From: a virus
Virus record (IMG/VR): IMGVR_UViG_3300005336_000038
Location: 1-32,733 of that record
Reading direction: 5' to 3' (one strand)
Length of the DNA: 32,733 nt
The notes below the pieces were generated by a model. It made no database searches and had not been told where the DNA came from. It saw nothing but the letters and a program-made list of their open reading frames with translations. The position numbers and the translations under genes are program-made. Positions 1 to 8,365 of the stretch are shown here, piece after piece. Every line of letters starts with the position of its first letter. The stretch's first letter is position 1.

Positions 1-19
1 AACTCCACAACTGTGCAAC

Positions 20-748
20 TTAGGGGGTGGTGACTTCCACGACGGCGTTACAACTAATCGTCCCATTGAGGGTGCCGAAGGTGCAGTTGACGCTCAAGGT
101 GTCGCCCACCACGACGGGGAACAACCCCTCGGCGTAGGTTACGACGGTATTGACCGCGCCACCGCCGGGTACGGAAACTGTATTAGTTAACGTACCTGAA
201 GCACCTCTATAGGTTGTAAAGGTTACAGTACCGGCACCGATAATTACGCCGCCAAAGATAGCGAAGGTGACCCCGGTGACCGACCCGTTGCGTGGTACGA
301 GGTAGCCTTGGCTACTACCCGGTGCGACCTGGCCGGTGGAGAATAGATTCTGGGTGGCGTTGAACCCAGAACGTCCAAAGGTGTAGGTTTGGCGGTCGTG
401 GCCCGCACCACCACCACCCCCACCTTCGGCGTCTAATGGGCGCACCACCCCAGCGTCGTTCTTGATCCACAACCGGCCGTCGAAGTCCAACCAAATGACA
501 GCCTCGTCGGTGGTGGGTAGACCCGGGGTGGGTGATGCGGTAATCGTAATGGGGGATTGGAGTTGGCCCGCCACGATATCCCCGGGGGTGGCCTCGTCGG
601 GCATCGCGCGTTCAGATAAGGTGCGCACAGCACGATAGAGTTCGTTAAGCCCCTCCCCCACGCGTTGAAATACGTGGTCAACCTCGTTGTCACGTACGCG
701 AGGCATGGGAGGCCCAATCGAGGGCAGGGTTGCTTCGGGGATGGCCAC
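20..748 (-). CDS. Putative virion appendage/tail-associated protein with Gly-rich hinge
   Basis: 242 aa from a GTG start at 748, with AAGG upstream. Residues 1-105 form a polar, partly helical region followed by a short segment typed like 'VIWLDFDGRLWIKNDAG', as seen in phage fibre or appendage N-terminal parts. A run of glycines near residues 109-114 acts as a hinge. The rest is Gly/Thr/Val-rich beta sequence, like the jelly-roll-type proteins at 4694-6167. It is the last visible gene of the late operon, 9 nt after its neighbour. The exact role is unknown; fibre, decoration or receptor-binding are all possible. Confidence 0.7.
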   Translation of the reverse strand: MAIPEATLPSIGPPMPRVRDNEVDHVFQRVGEGLNELYRAVRTLSERAMPDEATPGDIVAGQLQSPITITASPTPGLPTTDEAVIWLDFDGRLWIKNDAGVVRPLDAEGGGGGGAGHDRQTYTFGRSGFNATQNLFSTGQVAPGSSQGYLVPRNGSVTGVTFAIFGGVIIGAGTVTFTTYRGASGTLTNTVSVPGGGAVNTVVTYAEGLFPVVVGDTLSVNCTFGTLNGTISCNAVVEVTTP

Positions 749-757
749 AACACAACC

Positions 758-1561
758 TTAATGAACTAGCTCGTGAGCAACGATACATGCGGTGTCGAGA
801 TTTACGGTTGCCGCGTTACCACCATCGGCGGTCCAGGTCCAGCGGAACTTGAGGGAGTCGCTCGCGGCGATAGGTGATCCACCAGGGAAGGTGGTGCTCA
901 ACAGGGCTGACCCACTAAAAAACCCTTCGGTCTCAGCACCGTCAGAGTACATGGTAAACCGCAACGGTAGCGCACCCAACGCAAATCCAATGATGTTGAA
1001 CCACGCGCCGGAGGCGTTACGTTCAACCTGTACGGCTACGTTGTCGAGGTACTCGTCGTTGGCAGCGGCGTTGGAGCAGGTGAAGTATGCGCTGACAAGT
1101 ACCCGTGGTGATGCCTCAAGTGAGACGGTCAAGGCTTGGGGCGCACCGGGCCAGGTGGTAGTTGCCCCTGCCGCCACGGTTCCCGCAGCGGACGAGAACT
1201 CCTGGATCGCGCCTTTGTCAAATGACGTGACCGACGCACTCATACGGCGGGCAATCAACTCGTATGGGTTGGCGCCGTTCTTACCATCACCAATGAGGCA
1301 TTGCGAGGTGTTGTCATCAAACTCCAACATGACCGTGGTCTTGTTGGTCTCATACACGCGCCACTTGTTGGCCGCTTGCAACCCCGCGCACAGCTTCCCG
1401 GCGTCGGCGCTGGTCCCCGACGGGTCTTCAAGAAAGATCCCCGCGCCTTGGTTCAACCGTTCGCTCAACCCTTGTTTGAGTTGGCGAATCTCCGCGGCAC
1501 CATTACGGGGGTCCTCGCTGTTGGCAGGATCGTTCTTATCCCAAAGGATTGTGATAGCCAT
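758..1561 (-). CDS. Putative phage structural/appendage protein
   Basis: 267 aa, ATG at 1561. The N-terminal 60 residues are polar with a helical stretch (IRQLKQGLSERLNQGAG) that suggests an attachment or trimerisation region. The remainder is beta-rich with many Thr, Ser, Ala and Gly and a regular alternation of aromatic and small residues, typical of phage fibres or baseplate decoration. It lies between the adaptor gene and another appendage gene with almost no spacing, so it belongs to the virion operon. I recognise no catalytic motif. The function is inferred from context and composition only. Confidence 0.7.
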   Translation of the reverse strand: MAITILWDKNDPANSEDPRNGAAEIRQLKQGLSERLNQGAGIFLEDPSGTSADAGKLCAGLQAANKWRVYETNKTTVMLEFDDNTSQCLIGDGKNGANPYELIARRMSASVTSFDKGAIQEFSSAAGTVAAGATTTWPGAPQALTVSLEASPRVLVSAYFTCSNAAANDEYLDNVAVQVERNASGAWFNIIGFALGALPLRFTMYSDGAETEGFFSGSALLSTTFPGGSPIAASDSLKFRWTWTADGGNAATVNLDTACIVAHELVH

Positions 1562-1563
1562 GG

Positions 1564-2277
1564 TTAGGGTCTACCTATACTAAAGAACCGACGCCCGCCA
1601 CCTGCACCCGCCTCTTCCACGGGGGAGCGTCGTTCGGCGATGAACTTCATGAACCGACCTTCCATCTCAGCTTCCTTTTCGGGCCAGTCAATAAGCGCGG
1701 CAGCCTCGGCGGCGGCGGCGAGCCATATGGCGGTGTGCCACGGCGAGGGGATGGTAGGGGTCTCGGTGGCGGTCAACTCGTCGGGGTATTGATAGGTGGT
1801 TTCGCGTACGCTGATCTGCTCGTTGGCGTTACCAGGGATGGGGTAGATGTAGTAACCAGCCCCGTTGTCCCCCCCGGGTGCCCACTCACGTGGTCGCCCC
1901 GTCCCTTGTGGGTTACGGCGGTCCATGTAGCGGCGTGATTGGCGTCGCAAAGGTACGTCGTTGGTAAGGTCGTAAAGGTTGTCCACACAAACAACCTTGT
2001 CGGCGGTGGCGGTTGGCGTAATGAGGTTGTTGGACAACCCCGACACGATGGTACGATCATCGGTGGAGTACAGCTCAAAGAAGCGCAACACTCGCATTTG
2101 GGGTTGCGACATCCCAGGGGCTTGTACTGGCCCTTGGAACGTCGTTAACCGCGCATACCCCACGTTGACCCTATCGCCATACCAGGCGTCGGTCATCAAC
2201 CCGGTGTTGCGCCCGCCCAACGCCTGTTTGGTAAGCGCGATAAGTTCTTCGTACGTGTATGCCCCAGGGGTAGCCAT
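1564..2277 (-). CDS. Putative head-tail adaptor (phage adaptor/gp16-like)
   Basis: 237 aa, ATG at 2277 preceded by AAGGG. The N-terminal helical segment (YTYEELIALTKQALGG, then DAWYGDRVNVGYARL) matches the usual start of phage adaptor proteins that bind below the portal. It is followed by a beta region (GAGYYIYPIPGN, then ISVRETTYQYPDEL) and a C-terminal helix (PSPWHTAIWLAAAAEAAAL). This order of 'helices, strand with YYIYP, IP..WH' is a familiar adaptor layout. Its position downstream of the head genes agrees. Alternative: another tail connector component. Confidence 0.65.
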   Translation of the reverse strand: MATPGAYTYEELIALTKQALGGRNTGLMTDAWYGDRVNVGYARLTTFQGPVQAPGMSQPQMRVLRFFELYSTDDRTIVSGLSNNLITPTATADKVVCVDNLYDLTNDVPLRRQSRRYMDRRNPQGTGRPREWAPGGDNGAGYYIYPIPGNANEQISVRETTYQYPDELTATETPTIPSPWHTAIWLAAAAEAAALIDWPEKEAEMEGRFMKFIAERRSPVEEAGAGGGRRFFSIGRP

Positions 2278-2279
2278 GG

Positions 2280-2420
2280 TTATTTACCCTTACCTTTGTG
2301 TTTGCTTATCTGAATCGCGCGCTCTTGGGCTAGGGCGGCGTCGCGCGACGGGTGGGTGCCGAGGGTTTTACCGGTGGATTTACTCACCAAGACCCACTTG
2401 TTACCTCGTTTGCGTATCAT
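2280..2420 (-). CDS. Small basic conserved-type phage protein (46 aa)
   Basis: A 46-aa ORF with ATG at 2420, preceded by GAGGTG about 9 nt upstream, and a TAA stop 2 nt before the adaptor start. The sequence is Lys/Arg-rich: MIRKRGNKWVLVSKSTGK at the start and HKGKGK at the end. The segment WVLVSKSTGKTLGTHPSRD, with KALxQERAIQ-like helix after it, resembles a short family often found beside phage structural genes. No function is known to me. Its filling of the gap between two genes and its good ribosome site support it as real. Confidence 0.7.
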   Translation of the reverse strand: MIRKRGNKWVLVSKSTGKTLGTHPSRDAALAQERAIQISKHKGKGK

Positions 2421-2435
2421 AACACAGGCACCTCA

Positions 2436-4109
2436 TTATTCGGGATCGGGGTCGGTTTCTTCGACGCGCACCGTCCACCCCGCGCGTTGCTCATCCAGCG
2501 AGGGGGTGTCGAAGTTGGCGCGCGCACGAAGGCGACGTTCCCAAGGTTCGCGACCCATTGAACGGTCGGGGTGCATCGTGCCCTCAACCACGTCCAGCGA
2601 CCAGGTATCAAATAGTGGGGGGCTTACGTAGCCACCGTCGCCGGGGTATACCTGGTCTACAACGGCACTGTCGGCGTCGTAGGTGAGCCAGGTACCGTTG
2701 TCGAACCACCAGTCCCCGGTGCGTCCAAACTCGTCAACCAGTGGGGTGGCGTCAACACTCTCGGTAATGATCGCCCGGGCGGTGACGTAACGCCCCCCGG
2801 CGGTGGCGTCGATATCCCATACCATGAAGCTGTTGGCCGAGGGGTCAGCGAGCTGGGTATCATAAACGTTTCCACGACCGTAAATTGCAAACCCCAACGC
2901 CTCCTCCCCCGAGCGGGCGTTGGATTTGAACTCACGAAACGGTACAACAGGGCCGGGCGGGGGTGGGTGGGGAAACACGTTGGTACTGTCGTTGGCACGC
3001 CGGGGCATCGTGATTACCCCGTCGTGGACCCACGTACTATGATCATCCCCGGTGAGTAGTACGAGTTTACGCGTATGACTATACAACCCACTCTCACCAC
3101 ACGCACGAAACACATCCCATAGGTCCTGTTGGTGAAAAATTGACGCCCCGTCACGCGCAGCAGCCCCCGCTTGGCCACCAGTTGTGGATGTGACGTTGAC
3201 CACCGGGCACCTAAAGGTAGACCCGAACGCCACCATGACCAACGCACGGTCGGCATTGGTAACGAGCCAGTTGCGCATCCACGCGCGTAGATCGTCCTGC
3301 CACAACGTACGGGGCTCAGTGCCTTGCCAGATGGGCAATTCGTCGGACGCGCCTTGCTTCTTTTCACTACGTTCGTCAATGACAAGGAAAGGTACGCCTG
3401 CTACCTCGAACCCGAAGGTGTAGTTATCGTAGGGTAGACCGTTGATCGTGCGTCCAAGGAACGTACAAGGTCCACGGTCTTGCCAGTGGATGGCTTGGTG
3501 ATCGACGGCGACCTGACGCGTTGTACACGCCGTTACCCAGTCGTAGGTGCTGTTGTTCCCCGCCCAGTCCCAATCGTGGAACATGTACACGAAAGGTAGG
3601 CGGGCGGTGGTTTGGAAGAACCGGTGGAAGGGGTCGTCATATTGCGCAACGAACGCGTCGGCCATGGCGGTAGCAGATGCGTGTGGACCACCAGCGGCCC
3701 CCACCAGGTCCCCGGTGTGTAGAATGAACGCCGGTATCCCAAGGGGTTCAACGTGAGTCTCAAAGTGGACGCGGATGTTGTCGAATAGCGTGTCGGTGAC
3801 GTTATGCGAGTCACTCACGTGGTACATGAAGAAACGCCCACTAGCAGGCATGGTCCACGTGGTATTGGTTGCGACCTGGACGTCATTTTGTAGAACCCGG
3901 TAGTCGTATTTGGTGTTGGCGTCCAGGCCGGTGACGAACAACGCGGCGCTGTTCCACGTACCAGTTGCCTGGGTGGCTTTTAGTGTCCAGGCTGTAGTAC
4001 CGGTTTTGCGCGTTTCTACTTTGATAGTAGATGCGCCGTCGGCCTTGACCCACACGCTGAACCCTGTGGAACTTGGCCGACCCAACCGAGGACCGAAGGT
4101 CAAGGCCAC
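2436..4109 (-). CDS. PhoD-like metallophosphoesterase with N-terminal Fn3-type domain
   Basis: 557 aa from a GTG at 4109 with AGGAG 7 nt upstream. Residues 1-88 look like the fibronectin-III-like N-terminal domain of PhoD and purple acid phosphatases (LDANTKYDYRV). The calcineurin-like metal-binding core follows: D100-x-H102 (HVSDSH), G133-D134 (HTGDLVG), HDWDWAGNN at 178-186 in the place of GNHD, and GDDH at 354-357. No signal peptide is visible, so action inside the virion or after lysis is likely. Its place among tail genes suggests a virion-associated enzyme acting on cell-surface phosphodiesters, such as teichoic-type polymers. The substrate is inference; the fold assignment is strong. 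Confidence 0.8.
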   Translation of the reverse strand: MALTFGPRLGRPSSTGFSVWVKADGASTIKVETRKTGTTAWTLKATQATGTWNSAALFVTGLDANTKYDYRVLQNDVQVATNTTWTMPASGRFFMYHVSDSHNVTDTLFDNIRVHFETHVEPLGIPAFILHTGDLVGAAGGPHASATAMADAFVAQYDDPFHRFFQTTARLPFVYMFHDWDWAGNNSTYDWVTACTTRQVAVDHQAIHWQDRGPCTFLGRTINGLPYDNYTFGFEVAGVPFLVIDERSEKKQGASDELPIWQGTEPRTLWQDDLRAWMRNWLVTNADRALVMVAFGSTFRCPVVNVTSTTGGQAGAAARDGASIFHQQDLWDVFRACGESGLYSHTRKLVLLTGDDHSTWVHDGVITMPRRANDSTNVFPHPPPPGPVVPFREFKSNARSGEEALGFAIYGRGNVYDTQLADPSANSFMVWDIDATAGGRYVTARAIITESVDATPLVDEFGRTGDWWFDNGTWLTYDADSAVVDQVYPGDGGYVSPPLFDTWSLDVVEGTMHPDRSMGREPWERRLRARANFDTPSLDEQRAGWTVRVEETDPDPE

Positions 4110-4136
4110 GGGAGGGCTCCTACTGTGTGGGCAGCA

Positions 4137-4385
4137 TTACTTGCCCTTCTTCTTCTTACGGTCGCGAATCAAACCCGCGATGTCGTCAATTGCCTCGCCA
4201 ACGGTGCGGTCATCCTCGAAGTGGATGATGCGAAATCCAGGCTTGTCGCCCACATCTTCGCCACCACGCGTTACCGCCTTGTTGCGGTCAGCGCGTATAA
4301 CAGCGCGGGCGGCACGAGGTTTGCCTTCGCGCGCCAACTCGCGGGCGCGTTCTATATAACCAAGGCTGGGTCGCTTTTTAGGCAT
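4137..4385 (-). CDS. Small highly charged protein of unknown function
   Basis: 82 aa, ATG at 4385, with no strong ribosome site visible. Very rich in Arg, Lys, Asp and Glu: a basic N-terminus (MPKKRPSLGYIERARELAREGK), an acidic centre and a C-terminal KKKKGK. Predicted to be mostly helical. It sits in the late operon between a beta-rich small protein and the metallophosphoesterase. Could be a nucleic-acid-binding or assembly factor; nothing identifies it. Confidence 0.55.
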   Translation of the reverse strand: MPKKRPSLGYIERARELAREGKPRAARAVIRADRNKAVTRGGEDVGDKPGFRIIHFEDDRTVGEAIDDIAGLIRDRKKKKGK

Positions 4386-4400
4386 CGCAACACCATCACG

Positions 4401-4682
4401 TTAGATGATGAAAACCCACATGGTAATGTTGGCGCCACCGGCATCGAGTTCGAGCCCGTTGGTGCGCCACGCATGTGTCCCACCGCCGGATTGGAGTAGC
4501 GAGTACACCCCCGTGGGTAGTGCCGCTGGGATCTGGAAGATAATGTCACCCAGGCCATTCTTGATTACTGTCGCGGTGCCGGTTGTGTGGAAGATTACCA
4601 CCGCGGCAACCACAAGTTGGCCGGTGATAACGTCCCCGGCAGCGGTGAAGTACAGCACATTATCCTGTCGTGTGGCTGCCAT
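4401..4682 (-). CDS. Small beta-rich putative structural protein
   Basis: 93 aa, ATG at 4682 with GAGGTAG just upstream. The sequence is dominated by alternating Val/Ile/Thr strands (VITGQLVVAAVVIFHTTGT) with no charged helices, as in small decoration or fibre-head proteins. It directly follows (11 nt) the 158-aa beta-rich gene and probably shares a structural role. No motif allows a precise name. Confidence 0.6.
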   Translation of the reverse strand: MAATRQDNVLYFTAAGDVITGQLVVAAVVIFHTTGTATVIKNGLGDIIFQIPAALPTGVYSLLQSGGGTHAWRTNGLELDAGGANITMWVFII

Positions 4683-4693
4683 CGTCTACCTCG

Positions 4694-5170
4694 TTAATCC
4701 AACGTCGGGTCGCTGTGCATGTGGGAGGTGCGCCACAGGAGGATCCAGGCGGTAATGTTGGTGATAGGCCCGGCGGTCACCGTTGGTACCATCACAACAT
4801 AACCATCCGCCGAAACGACGACGCGCGAGCTGTTCAAGGTTGTGGGGGATGTGCCCGTGGGGCGTACCATACCCGATGGGTTGGCGTCGAGATCAACCGT
4901 TGCGGCAGCGAGAATGACGGTTGAACCTGCGGCGGTGCCGGGGGTGGGGTCCTTGGAAAAGGTAATCGCGGTATCTGCGCCCGGTGAACCGGTGTACCAC
5001 CCCGCAGCAACGACACGAGCGTCGCTACCAACGTCGAAGATGATGCGCTCACCGGAGGCGTCAATTGCCACCGACGCGGACATGATCTCGTAAAACCCCA
5101 CGTTTGGCCCCGACATCAAGGCGCGTGTCGGAGGCGTGCTAGGGCGAATATCGGTACCTGGAACTGCCAT
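4694..5170 (-). CDS. Beta-rich virion protein, member of a tandem paralogous set
   Basis: 158 aa, ATG at 5170 with a strong TAAGGAGG site. Almost all beta sequence, rich in Gly, Ala, Thr and Val. The stretch around VDLDANPSGMVRPTGTSPTT matches, position by position, VDVDATEVGRADPSGTTPT in the next gene upstream, pointing to gene duplication. Jelly-roll decoration or fibre proteins have this composition. Likely a head or tail surface protein; no enzyme motif is present. Confidence 0.65.
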   Translation of the reverse strand: MAVPGTDIRPSTPPTRALMSGPNVGFYEIMSASVAIDASGERIIFDVGSDARVVAAGWYTGSPGADTAITFSKDPTPGTAAGSTVILAAATVDLDANPSGMVRPTGTSPTTLNSSRVVVSADGYVVMVPTVTAGPITNITAWILLWRTSHMHSDPTLD

Positions 5171-5181
5171 CGCGTGCCTCC

Positions 5182-5667
5182 TTAGTCGTTGGCTTCGTTA
5201 AGGTTAACAACGCCGGTGATGAAGCCCATGAGTTGGACACACAATGGGCCTTGCGAGGCACCACTATTGGTCCCCGTAGCGTCGGTCGTAATGGCGACGA
5301 ACACGCGATCCCCACGGTTGAGTTCGCGCACAGCAATAGTAGGTGTGGTACCCGACGGGTCAGCGCGGCCAACCTCGGTAGCATCAACATCCACATCGGC
5401 GGACAGAACTTCGTCACTACCCGCCACTTGGAACGCCGACGTGTGACGGTTGATACTGAACGACCCGTTGGCGGTGAACGCCCCAAACATGGACCACGAC
5501 ACGCGTGACAGGCGCATCGAGAAGGGCATCACAATCCCACCGCGGATCAAGTCGGTACTGTTGATCGCCACGACGAACGGGCCAAGGTTGATACTCACCG
5601 GGTTGCCAGTCACCGGCCCAGGAAACGATGCCCGTCCACGCTGCAACTGTTCAGGAAGGATAGGCAT
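5182..5667 (-). CDS. Beta-rich virion protein, member of a tandem paralogous set
   Basis: 161 aa. The ATG overlaps the previous stop by one base (TAATG at 5667), so translation is coupled. The core contains FSMRLSRVSWSMFGAF and GSFSINRH, which parallel matching strands in the 166-aa neighbour and in the 242-aa appendage protein at 20-748. The DPSGTTPT region parallels the 158-aa gene. These shared patterns suggest a common jelly-roll-like fold. Probable virion surface component. Confidence 0.65.
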   Translation of the reverse strand: MPILPEQLQRGRASFPGPVTGNPVSINLGPFVVAINSTDLIRGGIVMPFSMRLSRVSWSMFGAFTANGSFSINRHTSAFQVAGSDEVLSADVDVDATEVGRADPSGTTPTIAVRELNRGDRVFVAITTDATGTNSGASQGPLCVQLMGFITGVVNLNEAND

Positions 5668-6167
5668 TAGTCATCCCCCGGTTGGTTACTGGCGTGGCCA
5701 CGTGCCACGGCAACGATCTGCATGGAAACGTCCAACGCCGACCCTGCGGCTTGATCAAGCGATACGATAAGCCACTGGCCACGGTCCACGTCGCGCGTTG
5801 AGCGGGTGAGCATAATGTTAGACGAGATGGTGTCTTCGGCGACGAGGGCAATTAGCTTGCCTGTAACGTTGGTTGTGTGCGCACCCACACCGGTAAGCAA
5901 CGAGGTAGCCCCGGTCAACGAAGCAGCGCTGTTCTTGTAAAGGTTGAACGACAACGTGGATGCGGCGACGTCACGTACGTAGTTACAGAATGCGTGGATA
6001 CGCACGGCGAGCGGGAGTTGCCACGCTGCGTAGATCGCCTCAGCACCGGTAACGGTCTCGGCGTGGGCACACAGTAGCAGTTGGCCACCAAGGACAGGCC
6101 CACCAAAGTTACCACGCCCGTAGGCAAGGTGCCCAGGCAACGGACCCCTGGAATTTCCACCAGCCAT
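5667..6167 (-). CDS. Beta-rich virion protein, member of a tandem paralogous set
   Basis: 166 aa, ATG at 6167 with AGGAGG 6 nt upstream. A Gly-rich start (MAGGNSRGPLPG) is followed by beta strands: LPLAVRIHAF, TLSFNLYKNSA, RGQWLIVSLDQAAGSAL. These line up with the equivalent strands of the downstream 161-aa gene. First in a run of at least three related genes. Probably decoration, fibre or tail-tip protein; the copy number suggests a heteromeric surface structure. Confidence 0.65.
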   Translation of the reverse strand: MAGGNSRGPLPGHLAYGRGNFGGPVLGGQLLLCAHAETVTGAEAIYAAWQLPLAVRIHAFCNYVRDVAASTLSFNLYKNSAASLTGATSLLTGVGAHTTNVTGKLIALVAEDTISSNIMLTRSTRDVDRGQWLIVSLDQAAGSALDVSMQIVAVARGHASNQPGDD

Positions 6168-6188
6168 AATAACCTCCTAGTGGAAGGT

Positions 6189-6216
6189 GGGGACGCCGCT
6201 GTTACACGGCGCCCCC
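6189..6216 (-). terminator. Intercistronic hairpin without U-tract
   Basis: On the minus strand GGGGGCGCCG pairs with CGGCGTCCCC (10 bp with one G-T pair) around an 8-nt loop. It lies between the 198-aa head gene and the 166-aa gene. There is no T-run after it, so it is more likely an mRNA-processing or stability hairpin, or a weak terminator, than a full stop. Confidence 0.35.
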
Positions 6217-6225
6217 ATCCAGGGT

Positions 6226-6822
6226 TTACGCGATTGCCGTACCAAACACGGTGGCGTTGTACAGGAACATGAAGATGACGCGGGGGTTGAGCATCCCCAC
6301 ACCAGCCTCACGCCCGTACTGCCAGTCCTGACCAGTGGTGTCGAACTGGGGCGTGACGTATTCAAGTGGGTAAACCACGTCCACACCCGTACTGGACTGT
6401 TCGATGGCGAAGTAGGTACCGCCACCAGCGTCCGTACGAATGAGCCCGAGCTTGACGCGGATGTTATCCACGTAGACACCGGTCTCGTCAGTAGCCGTAC
6501 CAGTTACGACGTTACCCGCGAACCGGGCATCGGCTACCGCCAGGGCGACGTTGATCAGGTCGTCGTTGACCTGACCGTTGCGATCAATCGTGGCAGCCGA
6601 GGTGAAGGACTTGCACATCGCCACGCCGAAGATCGTGCCCGCGGCAGCTACAGGGGTAGCGGCAACCGAGACGTCGCGCGTAGCGGCGTTGATAGCAAGA
6701 ATATCACCCGGGAGAAACGCGTCCGACGGGTCGCAGGGGATCGTTGCCATTGCAACGCTAGACGTCCCTCGCGCACCGGGCGCGGCAGCAATCGGCTGAA
6801 CGGTTCCAGCAGTGATAGCCAT
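6226..6822 (-). CDS. Putative head protein (decoration or capsid-associated)
   Basis: 198 aa, ATG at 6822 with AAAGGA 7 nt upstream. It directly follows the major capsid gene. The N-terminal 100 residues are Ala/Val/Thr-rich beta sequence with a phrase typical of capsid decoration proteins (FLPGDILAINAATRDV; then GTIFGVAMCKSF). The C-terminal part (GGGTYFAIEQSSTGVDV) is also beta. No enzyme motif. Position and composition favour a capsid-stabilising or fibre role. Confidence 0.65.
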   Translation of the reverse strand: MAITAGTVQPIAAAPGARGTSSVAMATIPCDPSDAFLPGDILAINAATRDVSVAATPVAAAGTIFGVAMCKSFTSAATIDRNGQVNDDLINVALAVADARFAGNVVTGTATDETGVYVDNIRVKLGLIRTDAGGGTYFAIEQSSTGVDVVYPLEYVTPQFDTTGQDWQYGREAGVGMLNPRVIFMFLYNATVFGTAIA

Positions 6823-6836
6823 TTAGGTATCCTTTA

Positions 6837-6870
6837 AGGCCCCCATAGCGCACAAGCCGTACAGGGGCCT
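6837..6870 (-). terminator. Hairpin between capsid gene and following head gene
   Basis: AGGCCCC and GGGGCCT form a 7-bp stem with a 20-nt loop in the 57-nt gap after the major capsid gene. No T-tract follows. Possibly limits read-through or stabilises the capsid mRNA 3' end. Confidence 0.3.
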
Positions 6871-6879
6871 CGTTAGTGC

Positions 6880-7824
6880 TTAGGCCCCCGGCGAACCGTA
6901 GGTCCCGAGCCAGTGGACGGCTGCCATCGAGAATCGCTGCCAGCCGAGCATGACCGCCGTACGCGTCCAACGGTCGTCAAACGAATCCATCATGGGCCGC
7001 TTGCGCCACAGGAACACAAGGTTGTGCTCCGGTGCAAGGAGGAACCATGCGTCGGTGTCCTCAAGGTAGGGGTCAACCACTACCTCAACAACGCCACGAG
7101 TGACGTTCTCAACACGGTTGGCGGTGTCCGGGCGGTTCTGCGAGTTGACAACCTCGCGGGCGTCGAACTCAACCTCCGGGGGGACCACCAGCCTGTTGGG
7201 GAACGACACGCCGGGGATTCGCAGGTTACGATCCGTACGATAGCGCTTGAACTGCGCCAGCGCCGTGCGGAATGACGTGACCGTGAAATCCACCGCGGCC
7301 GAGGGTCGATTGGACTGCGTACCCGACTCACCACCCGCAACCGGGCCGTGGGCGGTGTTGTACACGCCAATCGTCGAAACGTAGTCGGGCAGCGGGCGCA
7401 GGAAGTCAGGCACCGCCGCAGCGAGGAAAGCCTCGGCGTTGAAGAACCGGTGGGCCTGGATCTCCACAACCTCGGCAAGCGAATCAGCAAGACCGTTACC
7501 AGCCGCCGTGAGTGCAGACCCACTGGACTTGTAAAGATCGTCGTCGAACGCTTCCTCGGTAAACTGGCATCCAATGCCATAAACCGTGTGGTTGATCCGC
7601 TTCTTCAACCCCTCAAGCGGGTCGAAAACGGTAATCGGCTGACCCTCGGGCTTCTCGATGGCGACGGGCAGACCAGCAGCGGCCAGATAGTCTTCGTAAT
7701 TGCGCGAAGACGTCTCGACCTTGAGCAGTCGCGAGTAGTACGACTCACGCCCACCCAGCCGGGTACCCACGATCTCTCGAAGGCCGGGAGCCAGGTGCTC
7801 AGCAAACTGACCAGTGCTGGCCAT
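6880..7824 (-). CDS. Major capsid protein, HK97 fold
   Basis: 314 aa, ATG at 7824 with the strong site AAGGAGGA, as expected for the most abundant protein. An N-terminal helical arm (FAEHLAPGLREIVGTRL) leads into an extended loop region and the P/A domains. The C-terminal half has the phrases VVNSQNRPDTANRVENV, VVVDPYLEDTDAWFLL and VFLWRKRP, a familiar signature of HK97-type capsid proteins of the Mu/F-like group. Length is normal for a capsid protein without a large delta domain, which fits the separate scaffold gene just upstream. Strong assignment. Confidence 0.9.
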   Translation of the reverse strand: MASTGQFAEHLAPGLREIVGTRLGGRESYYSRLLKVETSSRNYEDYLAAAGLPVAIEKPEGQPITVFDPLEGLKKRINHTVYGIGCQFTEEAFDDDLYKSSGSALTAAGNGLADSLAEVVEIQAHRFFNAEAFLAAAVPDFLRPLPDYVSTIGVYNTAHGPVAGGESGTQSNRPSAAVDFTVTSFRTALAQFKRYRTDRNLRIPGVSFPNRLVVPPEVEFDAREVVNSQNRPDTANRVENVTRGVVEVVVDPYLEDTDAWFLLAPEHNLVFLWRKRPMMDSFDDRWTRTAVMLGWQRFSMAAVHWLGTYGSPGA

Positions 7825-7841
7825 CTAACTCTCCTCCTTGG

Positions 7842-8354
7842 TTAGCGACGGGCACGAGCGCGCATCAACGGACTTGCGCCCTGCCCAGCTTGACCCACAA
7901 AGGGTCGCTCACCCGGCCCTCGCCGAGCGAAGTTCTTGCGATCTACGAACTCCTCGGGGTCCTGTTCAAATGACTTGACCCCGTGGAGACCTTCAACCGA
8001 CGCGTGGAAAGCTTCGCGCGCGGCGTTAACCTTCTCAAGCTGTTCATCGACCTTTTCGCGAACACGACGCTCGTGTTCCTCGACAGGGATGTCAGCGAGG
8101 CAGTTGAAACCGTAGCTAATACGATTCGAGGCATCGACCATGGAGGCTGAGTAGCCTAGCTTCTCAGCAAGCGCGATGGTCTCGGCGACGGTGGAACCTT
8201 GGACTAGCGAGTAACCGGGGATATCGCCAAAGTTACGCAACCACATGGACATACGGCGCGGATCGGTGGAGATCCAACGGTAGTATCGTCCAGGCTGGGG
8301 GTTGGGGATGGCCCACGGGTCCTGTAGTCTATCGGTAGGTCCTGCGTATGGCAT
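7842..8354 (-). CDS. Head-module protein of unknown function
   Basis: 170 aa, ATG at 8354 with AAGGGG 7 nt upstream. The first 100 residues contain many aromatic residues (PGRYYRWISTDPRRMSMWLRN cut short here to its theme of Tyr/Trp/Arg) and a globular part. A long charged helix follows (EEHERRVREKVDEQLEKVN). The C-terminus is Arg/Gly-rich (RARARR). It sits between scaffold and capsid genes, where assembly helper proteins are often found. No domain recognised. Confidence 0.7.
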   Translation of the reverse strand: MPYAGPTDRLQDPWAIPNPQPGRYYRWISTDPRRMSMWLRNFGDIPGYSLVQGSTVAETIALAEKLGYSASMVDASNRISYGFNCLADIPVEEHERRVREKVDEQLEKVNAAREAFHASVEGLHGVKSFEQDPEEFVDRKNFARRGPGERPFVGQAGQGASPLMRARARR

Positions 8355-8365
8355 TCGCGTACCCC

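Noticed and set aside
792-1583. A 263-codon plus-strand open frame
   Set aside because: Antisense to the 267-aa appendage gene, no ribosome site, and all neighbours run on the minus strand.
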